Source: Prevotella sp. | GTDB lineage: Bacteria > Bacteroidota > Bacteroidia > Bacteroidales > Bacteroidaceae | Assembly: GCA_024681875.1 (NCBI GenBank) | Contig: JAILAA010000139.1 | Location: 1-5,543 of the forward strand | Direction: 5' to 3' | Length of the DNA: 5,543 nucleotides | Shown: positions 1 through 5,543 of the stretch, piece after piece | How the letters are laid out: each line of letters opens with the position of its first letter | How positions within the stretch are numbered: position 1 is the stretch's first letter | Notes under the pieces: generated by a model | Databases searched by the model: none | What the model saw: the letters and a program-made list of their open reading frames with translations, nothing else | Told to the model about the DNA's origin: nothing | Made by a program: the position numbers and the translations under genes

Positions 1-3000
1 TGAACGAGACGACGGCTGCAAAGTGGGAGCGACTGAAGAATCAGTTTGAGGAGATGTTTGTAGGAGACGGCCCGCAACGGTTCCTCGGAGGAATCATTGA
101 CCTGCTGCGCGGTCTGGTGGACTTTATATCCGGCAATGTAGAAGGTGTGTTGAAAGGGCTGCGCATGGTATTCCTCTCGGTTGCCGCAGGTGTGATGGCC
201 TATCGGATGGAACTGGGAAAATTGCTCCTTGTGGAGAGTTTTGGAGGTCTCTCGAAGCTACGGAAGCTGCTTGTCAGCATGAAGGACACCATCGTGCTGT
301 CGACGATGTACACCGGTCAGTATATCGCTATGAAGTGGAAACTCATCTGGGCCACAGAGGCAGAAGAGAAAGCGACCATCAGAGCAAAGATTGCACAGTT
401 GGGACTTAACAAAGCTATGACGGCCAATGTGTTCATGGCCATTGCCGCCGCCATACTGACAGCCTACATGGCACTGAAAGATTGGATAGGAGGCAGCAAG
501 GCAGCCTCCAACGCATTTTCGGAACTGAGCGAGAAAGTGGACGAAGAGAAGCGCAAGCTGGACATTCTGGTAAACGCCTATCACGATGCCAACGGCAACC
601 TGGATAAGCGCAAGAACCTGATGAACGAGATTAACCAGAAGTACAGCCAGTATCTCGGCTTCCTGTTGACCGACGCAGAGAACTCAAACCTTGTAGCCCT
701 GGCGCATGAGCGCATCGCTGCCGCGCTACAAGCGGAGATGTATGAGCGTGAAAGGGCACAGGGTGAGTCGAAGGTGCGCCAGGACTTCAGGGAAGACCTT
801 TCCGAAGATTGGAAAGACTTTACCGACGAACTGCGCGAATATAGGCTTGATGCTGAGCAGGTGGCGCAAGCCAGAAACGACATACAAGGGTTCCTATCAA
901 CCGTCTCATACGACGCAGCTGGGAAAGAGTTCGTTTTCGCAGAAGGAACCAAGGAGGGTATCATCGACTATATGCGCCGGCAGAAAGGGGCAACAGGTGC
1001 CAACCTTTCTGATGCCGATGCCAATGAGATAATAGCCATCTGGGTGAACCAATATTTGGAGCAGACTTTTGGACTTGATCAAATAAAGTTGAGAGATATT
1101 ACCGGCATCGGACTTGTGCGTGGTGGCAAGGGATGGGCTAATGACCGTGGAGGTGACAACTTCCGTGGGGACTATGCCGACACTTTCGTTGATATGCTGG
1201 AGCAAATCGGCATCTATAACGATGATGTAAACGGTTCTATTGCGGCTGCAAACACTAAGATGAAGGAGAACCATGACAAGATGATACCCGAACTGAAGAA
1301 ACAGGCCGAGACAGCAATAGGAACTATCCAGAACAATCTCAATGCGACGGACGAGGAAATCGCCACTGCCTATGAGAACTTGGCATCTGCCATCGAAGGC
1401 TTGGAAAAGATATCTGCCGAACTGCCACAAATCGCAGAAAAAGAGGGGCAGACGACTTCGGGCGACATCAGTTCATTTATAACGGGATGGTTTACGAATA
1501 ATCCTCGCGTTGATACACAAAAGGTGAATGACGCTCGTGCAAGGCTGGCATCGGTATGGAACAGAATTAACCAACAGAGAAACGGCAGTAACGGTGACGG
1601 CGGTGGTGACGGTGGTGGCGATAACGGTCGTGGCCCATACGGCAACTACGACAAGCGCATTGACCCCTACGAGCAGTGGGATGCCAACGCCCTGGTGAAG
1701 CGCCGCAAGGAGATGCTGGAGCCTGTGCGTGCCTTGGCTGGCGGTGCCGACGTACAGAAAGTCCTGTCGATGGATAAGAAGTTCATGGACGAAGCCACCC
1801 GCAAGGGTATCAAGAACATGCGCGACGCCATAGCCTGGTACAACGAGGAGCGACTGAAGATTCAGGAGGAGCTTGATGCCCGTAACCTGACACCGACAGG
1901 CGACTGGAAAAACCCTGAGAAAGGCGGCAGGTCTAAGAAGAAACCCAAGACCCCGGAGAGCGAGGGAGCCATTGCCGAACTGGACCGCTACTACTCGGAG
2001 CGCAAGGAGCTGATAGAGGAAGCACGCGCCAACGAGCAGATGACCGAGGCGGAGTATAACCGCCGGCTGGACGCGCTGGAGCAGGAGCACCTGACGAAGC
2101 GGTCGGAACTGCGCCAGACGTTCACCAGCGAGGACAAGCAGTTCATTCAGCAGTTCCGCCAGTGGTGGGCATCGGTCAAGGAACTCGACGAGGTGTCGTG
2201 GACGGCCATCGAGGCCGAGTGGATTGCCGCCTGGGAGCGCGACCGCAAGTACAACAACCGCGAGGCACAGAAAGACCTGACCGCCATGCAGGCCATAGTG
2301 GTGAAGCAACTGAAGGAGATAGAGGCCATCATCGCCAAGGAGCGCCCCTTCAACGGCATTACCACCAACCTGCAAGATAACCTCACGAAGATGGGGCTGC
2401 TATTCAAGGATGGCGCACCGGAGGGCAAGGCCTTCATGGAGCAGAACACCCGGCGGCTGACGTTCCTGCTGAAAGAGGCCGAGGATGCCTACAACATGAC
2501 GTGGGAGCAGTTGGAGCGCGACATGCGCGAGAACGGCCTTGGCTCGTGGGCTGACGCCATCGTGGGCGGCGACAATGCGGAGAAGGAGAAGCGAGCCATC
2601 ATCGCACAGCTGCATGAGGTGTACGATGCCGTTCAGGATGCCGTCAAGAAAGAAGCCTCGCTGGTGAAGAAACAGGTTGACATAGCCTGGAACGACGCCA
2701 TACTGCCCAACGGCAAGAGCCTGAAGGCCACCTATGAGCAGGCCATCAGTGCCCTGGGTGTAGAGGAGGGGCGCGTCTCGCGGGCCAACAACCTGATAGG
2801 GGCAGGCACGGCATCGGCTCGTGTAGCCGACCGTCTTGCCATCAAGCAGATGCAGGTACAGCTGGCCATGCAGGAGCACTACTACAACCTGATACGCAAG
2901 CAGGGTCAGCAGCGCATCGACGACCTGAAGCGCGAGGCTGGCGCTGCCAAGGCCCGTGGCGACGCAGCGGAAGCCGAGCGCCTGAGTCTCGATGCCAAGC

Positions 3001-4703
3001 ACGCCACGATGTCGCTCAATCTTTCGCTGGCCAAGGAGGAGACCGAACTGGCGAAGCAGCGCGAAGAAATCATTGCCCGCACGGAGGAATCGCAGAACCG
3101 ACTATATACCGAGCTGCGCGAGTGGGCTGACCTACTGACGAGCTCGCTGCAGGGCGTATTCGAGGCGAGTCATGCGGGGGATGCGGAATACTACAACGAG
3201 CAGGCGAAGTTGAACTTGACCGGCAAAGGCGGGCCAGGGGCAGGCACCTATGTCGTGATAGACGATGCGGGCACCAGCGACGCAAAGGCACATTATGAAT
3301 ACCTCGACGAGCGGCAGGTACTGGAAAGGCAGCACGAGATAGAAGTGCAGAATGCACAGGCCGAAGCCTGGCGCAAGCTCATGGACGACATCAACATGAA
3401 GATGAGCGAGCAGATTACGGACTGGATGAACAGCGCACTGCAGAACCAGAGCATCGACGCGAACACAGACGCCACGCTGGCCAATACCGAGGCCCTGATA
3501 GGGCTGAGTGGCGCCATAGCGGGGAGCAGCAATGGCATTGCTGCATACGGGACAGGAGGAACTGGCCTTACGGGAAGCACAGGCGGGGCTGTCGTTCAGA
3601 ACGATGCACTGAGTCCCGCCGATGTGCAGGAGTGGACGGACGCGCTGGGTACCGAGCCGTGGCTGGTATGGGAGCAGGCCGGCGTACAGGCCATGCAGGG
3701 CGTGCAGAAGGCGACGGAAGACACCGGCAAGAAGATGGCCGCCAGCACGCAGAGCACGTTTGCGAAGATGACCCAGGCCGCCAACCTTTACGGCATCGCA
3801 TACCAGACGATGAGTAACGACAACCTGTCGGCTTCGCAGAAGTTCCAGATGTTCGCCCTGCAAGCCGCCGGCAATGCCGCCATCGCTATGCTGACCACCG
3901 ACATGGCCTCCGTCTCGGCGAAACACACGATGCAGCTACCAGGCATACTGGGCAAGCTGCTGGGCGAGATGCCTTATCCCGCAGCCATCGCCACTTTTGC
4001 CGCCGTGACAGCCCTGCTGGGCGGACTGATGGGCCTGGCCATGAGCAAGGTTGCCAAGAGTAAAAGCGAGATCGCCCAGGCCACCGGCGCATCGGTAGGT
4101 GCAGGCCGACTGGCGACGGGAATGCTGACCTACGCAGAGGGTAACGTGAACGAGCTGACCAATCCGGCTTCGCTGACACCTGGCAGGCAGTATAACGTGG
4201 ACGGTGCCGACGGCAAGACCTACCGCGCCCGCTATATGGGCAAGGGAGCGAAGACGCACATCACCAACGGACCGGAATTTCATCTCGTGGGCGAAGCGGG
4301 GCCGGAGGCCATCATTGACGCTCGCACCACCCGGCTGATGCGCATGGACGACACCGGCATCTGGCGCGACATCCAGACGCTGTATAACGGCGGCTCCATC
4401 TCCGGCATGAGCACCCGCCGCAGACGCGGCAATGGCATGGCCGCCTTCGCGGATGGCAATATCGGGGAGTTCGAGGATGCTATGGGCGGCGATAATATCG
4501 CCGCAAACGGGACGGGCGGCGGCATAAACGCCGAGGTGATGGCCTCGATGCTTGAGACTAACAGCCGACTTGCCGACCTCCTGGAGAACGCCCTCGTGAA
4601 CGGCATCAAGGCCGTGAACAAATGGACGGGCTCAGACGGCATCCCTGCTATGTATAACAAGATGCAGAAGGAAGCCCAGCGCCACGGCGAGAAATACCTG
4701 TAG
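1..4703 (+). CDS. Phage tail tape measure protein, 5'-truncated by the window
   Basis: Tape measure proteins occupy the lumen of the growing tail, fix its length and later help DNA passage. The frame is open from base 3 (bases 1-2 end a codon), giving at least 1566 residues. The first Met (base 54) is probably internal, because the preceding residues (TTAAKWERLKNQFEE) resemble the end of the conserved TP901-like core, so the true start is upstream. Residues below are numbered from that Met. Hydrophobic helices lie at about 34-52 and 122-147. A Gly/Asp linker is at 510-527. Charged, probably coiled-coil helix covers about 635-765 and 940-1030. A hydrophobic segment lies at about 1308-1330. GEAGPEAIID at 1413-1422 (bases 4290-4319) is the C-terminal signature of many tape measure proteins. 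TAG is at 4701-4703. At about 0.15 nm per helical residue the length implies a tail of roughly 200 nm or more (inference). GC content rises sharply after about base 1640. No catalytic domain was recognised. Confidence 0.93.
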   Translation, partial: NETTAAKWERLKNQFEEMFVGDGPQRFLGGIIDLLRGLVDFISGNVEGVLKGLRMVFLSVAAGVMAYRMELGKLLLVESFGGLSKLRKLLVSMKDTIVLSTMYTGQYIAMKWKLIWATEAEEKATIRAKIAQLGLNKAMTANVFMAIAAAILTAYMALKDWIGGSKAASNAFSELSEKVDEEKRKLDILVNAYHDANGNLDKRKNLMNEINQKYSQYLGFLLTDAENSNLVALAHERIAAALQAEMYERERAQGESKVRQDFREDLSEDWKDFTDELREYRLDAEQVAQARNDIQGFLSTVSYDAAGKEFVFAEGTKEGIIDYMRRQKGATGANLSDADANEIIAIWVNQYLEQTFGLDQIKLRDITGIGLVRGGKGWANDRGGDNFRGDYADTFVDMLEQIGIYNDDVNGSIAAANTKMKENHDKMIPELKKQAETAIGTIQNNLNATDEEIATAYENLASAIEGLEKISAELPQIAEKEGQTTSGDISSFITGWFTNNPRVDTQKVNDARARLASVWNRINQQRNGSNGDGGGDGGGDNGRGPYGNYDKRIDPYEQWDANALVKRRKEMLEPVRALAGGADVQKVLSMDKKFMDEATRKGIKNMRDAIAWYNEERLKIQEELDARNLTPTGDWKNPEKGGRSKKKPKTPESEGAIAELDRYYSERKELIEEARANEQMTEAEYNRRLDALEQEHLTKRSELRQTFTSEDKQFIQQFRQWWASVKELDEVSWTAIEAEWIAAWERDRKYNNREAQKDLTAMQAIVVKQLKEIEAIIAKERPFNGITTNLQDNLTKMGLLFKDGAPEGKAFMEQNTRRLTFLLKEAEDAYNMTWEQLERDMRENGLGSWADAIVGGDNAEKEKRAIIAQLHEVYDAVQDAVKKEASLVKKQVDIAWNDAILPNGKSLKATYEQAISALGVEEGRVSRANNLIGAGTASARVADRLAIKQMQVQLAMQEHYYNLIRKQGQQRIDDLKREAGAAKARGDAAEAERLSLDAKHATMSLNLSLAKEETELAKQREEIIARTEESQNRLYTELREWADLLTSSLQGVFEASHAGDAEYYNEQAKLNLTGKGGPGAGTYVVIDDAGTSDAKAHYEYLDERQVLERQHEIEVQNAQAEAWRKLMDDINMKMSEQITDWMNSALQNQSIDANTDATLANTEALIGLSGAIAGSSNGIAAYGTGGTGLTGSTGGAVVQNDALSPADVQEWTDALGTEPWLVWEQAGVQAMQGVQKATEDTGKKMAASTQSTFAKMTQAANLYGIAYQTMSNDNLSASQKFQMFALQAAGNAAIAMLTTDMASVSAKHTMQLPGILGKLLGEMPYPAAIATFAAVTALLGGLMGLAMSKVAKSKSEIAQATGASVGAGRLATGMLTYAEGNVNELTNPASLTPGRQYNVDGADGKTYRARYMGKGAKTHITNGPEFHLVGEAGPEAIIDARTTRLMRMDDTGIWRDIQTLYNGGSISGMSTRRRRGNGMAAFADGNIGEFEDAMGGDNIAANGTGGGINAEVMASMLETNSRLADLLENALVNGIKAVNKWTGSDGIPAMYNKMQKEAQRHGEKYL
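1593..1628 (+). repeat. In-frame 12-nt Gly/Asp-coding repeat, interdomain linker
   Basis: Three consecutive 12-nt units lie inside the tape measure gene: GGTGACGGCGGT (1593-1604), GGTGACGGTGGT (1605-1616) and a degenerate GGCGATAACGGT (1617-1628). The first two differ at one base. They encode G-D-G-G, G-D-G-G and G-D-N-G within a longer Gly/Asp/Asn-rich stretch (residues about 510-527 from the Met at base 54). This is most simply a flexible linker between the N-terminal part and the coiled-coil body. Because the units are multiples of three, slippage would change linker length without a frameshift. A calcium-binding role is conceivable from the Asp/Gly content, but no RTX nonapeptide pattern is present. 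Confidence 0.7.
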
Positions 4704-4715
4704 CCTTTCATTGGG

Positions 4716-4839
4716 CGCTCCGCTTGAAATTATATTTAGAATTAGTATTTAGAATTTTATTTAGAATGGGCTGTCGCCGGAGGCGTAATTTTAAACTTAA
4801 TTTTAAATATAAATTTTAAATCAAATTTCGAGCGGAGCG
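4716..4839 (+). repeat. Long imperfect palindrome (52-bp stem) between two phage genes
   Basis: The left arm (4716-4767) and right arm (4788-4839) align as reverse complements over 52 positions with no gaps. There are 41 Watson-Crick pairs, 5 pairs that become G.U in a + strand RNA, and 6 mismatches. The outer ends are GC-rich (CGCTCCGCT against AGCGGAGCG) and the middle is AT-rich. Each arm is built from 12-13-12 nt units: ATTATATTTAGA-like on the left, AATTTTAAACTT-like on the right. The 20-nt loop (4768-4787) contains a further mini-hairpin, CGCC-GGA-GGCG (4775-4785). The element starts 13 nt after the tape measure stop and ends 64 nt before the next start. It does not look like a standard intrinsic terminator, because the GC part is at the base and no U-tract follows. 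It may be a MITE/REP-like palindromic repeat, an RNA processing site or an attenuator. I do not recognise a named family. Confidence 0.85.
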
Positions 4840-4870
4840 ACCATAGAACCTGCCCTTGATTTCCCAACCC

Positions 4871-4890
4871 TTCCGCACGATATTGCGGGA
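4871..4890 (+). promoter_or_regulatory. Small hairpin in the leader of the downstream gene
   Basis: TTCCGCA (4871-4877) can pair with TGCGGGA (4884-4890) across a 6-nt loop, CGATAT. This gives a 7-bp stem with one U.G wobble. It ends 13 nt before the ATG at 4904, where an initiating ribosome would sit, and the stretch between is A-rich (GAAAACGACACGACC) with no Shine-Dalgarno motif, as is usual in Bacteroidota. It could influence translation or protect a processed 5' end, but hairpins this short occur by chance. Confidence 0.3.
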
Positions 4891-4903
4891 AAACGACACG
4901 ACC

Positions 4904-5543
4904 ATGTTAGTAACAACTCAAAACGAGATACAGAGCCTGATGCCTACGGCACGGTGGGATAAGCCGCAGGTGCTGTTCGGCTACCTGGAGGAAGAGGAAG
5001 CAGTGGCATTAGAGCCGCTGCTGGGCGCTACGCTCTATCAGCATGTGCTGACGGAGTATGACCGGCTGCGGCAGGAGTATGTGGATATTACCGCTACCAC
5101 CGTGCGGCCTACGGGCAAGGCGAAGCAGGACCCGAGGCTGGCGCATGCCGACGTGACGGAACGGTTGGAGCAGGTGGCGCAAGGTAAGTACCGCGAGACC
5201 TACACCACGCCGGAGGAAGGTGAAAAGGAGGTGCCTGCCAAAGACATGAAGACCATCAAGCTCATCCGCATCTGCCAGCGCATCGAGTGGTACAGGATGC
5301 TCGCCAACAAGGCTGGGTTGCTGACTATCTCGTTCAACGAGGGCGGCGGCATGAACATATCGGTAGGCGAGAGCTACGGCGCTGCCGACGAGAAGGCGAA
5401 AAACCGCGCCGTGAAGGATGCACTGGGCGGAGCCGGACGTGCCATTGACTCGCTGCTGCTATTCCTCGAAGCCGACGCAAAAGGCGAGAAACTGTTTACC
5501 GAGATGTGGCAGGAGGCCGATGCCTTTTACCTGAACAAGGATC
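4904..5543 (+). CDS. DUF6712-like phage structural protein, 3'-truncated by the window
   Basis: The frame is open from ATG 4904 to the last base (213 full codons plus one base) with no stop, so the C-terminus is missing. The start was chosen because the nearest upstream in-frame stop is TAG at 4844-4846, and between them only weak TTG codons (4856, 4883) are available. The next in-frame ATG (4940) would cut into the N-terminal segment. The N-terminus (MLVTTQNEIQSLMP) followed by an acidic helix and LEPLLGATLYQHVL (residues 36-49) resembles the opening of DUF6712 proteins of Bacteroidota phages, as I recall them, where a helix precedes a 'PLLG..LY' turn. Residues about 115-140 (KDMKTIKLIRICQRIEWYRM) and 160-190 look helical and charged. 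There is no signal peptide or membrane segment. Function is not established; a connector or tail-completion role is inferred from position next to the tape measure gene. The family call is from memory of pattern, not a profile search. Confidence 0.6.
   Translation, partial: MLVTTQNEIQSLMPTARWDKPQVLFGYLEEEEAVALEPLLGATLYQHVLTEYDRLRQEYVDITATTVRPTGKAKQDPRLAHADVTERLEQVAQGKYRETYTTPEEGEKEVPAKDMKTIKLIRICQRIEWYRMLANKAGLLTISFNEGGGMNISVGESYGAADEKAKNRAVKDALGGAGRAIDSLLLFLEADAKGEKLFTEMWQEADAFYLNKD

Noticed and set aside
54..56. ATG at 54 as the real start of the tape measure gene.
   Set aside because: The frame is open upstream to the first base, the upstream residues resemble tape-measure core sequence, and the leader lacks any start signal. 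The gene begins before the window.
1473..2375. Long open frames on the - strand opposite the tape measure gene (for example 300 codons here and 264 codons at 3132-3926).
   Set aside because: They lie fully inside a strong + strand gene with family hallmarks, have no coherent domain or composition, and arise from the codon bias of the GC-rich coding strand.
4766..4819. Short + strand ORF (17 residues, MGCRRRRNFKLNFKYKF) spanning the loop and right arm of the palindrome; open upstream to a TTG at 4724.
   Set aside because: The low-complexity Lys/Phe/Asn product follows from the AT-rich repeat units, the 13-nt central unit would break frame, and there is no leader signal. The RNA/DNA structure explains the sequence better than coding does.
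4709..4844. CAT on both sides of the palindrome (4709-4711 and 4842-4844) as a target-site duplication.
   Set aside because: Three bases are too few to distinguish from chance, and the left copy partly overlaps a possible extension of the outer pairing.
4716..4850. Intrinsic terminator after the tape measure gene.
   Set aside because: No U-tract follows the right arm (next bases ACCATAGAACC), and the helix is much longer than usual with its GC pairs at the base in an AU-rich stem. Termination is possible but not supported as the main reading.
4856..4888. Possible Bacteroidota-type promoter: TTG at 4856-4858 and TATTGCGG at 4881-4888.
   Set aside because: The downstream box matches TAnnTTTG poorly and the spacing is a little long. 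Not enough to call.

Overview
The window looks like part of the structural (tail) module of a tailed phage or prophage of a Bacteroidota host (Bacteroides/Prevotella/Alistipes type). The evidence is a very long tape measure protein with Bacteroidota-like sequence, a downstream protein resembling the DUF6712 family of Bacteroidota phages, and the lack of clear Shine-Dalgarno sequences. No plasmid, tRNA, rRNA, CRISPR or insertion-sequence features are visible. The host assignment is inferred from protein style, not from a database match.

Layout. Bases 1-4703 are one uninterrupted + strand gene for the tail tape measure protein. Its 5' end lies outside the window: the frame is open to the first base and the residues before the first visible Met read as coding. 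The protein runs from the end of the usual conserved tape-measure core, through hydrophobic helices, a long charged helical/coiled-coil body with a Gly/Asp linker, and a C-terminal hydrophobic segment, to the hallmark GEAGPEA motif. Bases 4704-4903 are non-coding and hold the most unusual structure here, a 124-nt imperfect palindrome (4716-4839). Its arms contain AT-rich 12-13-12 nt repeat units between GC-rich ends, and it has a small GC hairpin at its apex. A second, small hairpin (4871-4890) lies just before the next start codon. Bases 4904-5543 begin a second + strand gene, a DUF6712-like phage protein that runs off the window end after 213 full codons.

How it fits together. The tape measure protein sets tail length and occupies the tail lumen. 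The DUF6712-like protein is probably another virion-assembly (connector or tail-completion) protein. Both genes point the same way and are probably co-transcribed, so the 200-nt gap with a long foldable element is out of place in a compact phage operon. It could be a processing or attenuation structure, or an inserted palindromic repeat element. The tape measure gene also shifts from about 42-48% GC (sampled lines near 1080-1380) to about 67-72% GC (sampled lines near 2040-3000), with the change near the Gly/Asp linker, which suggests a modular or mosaic origin.
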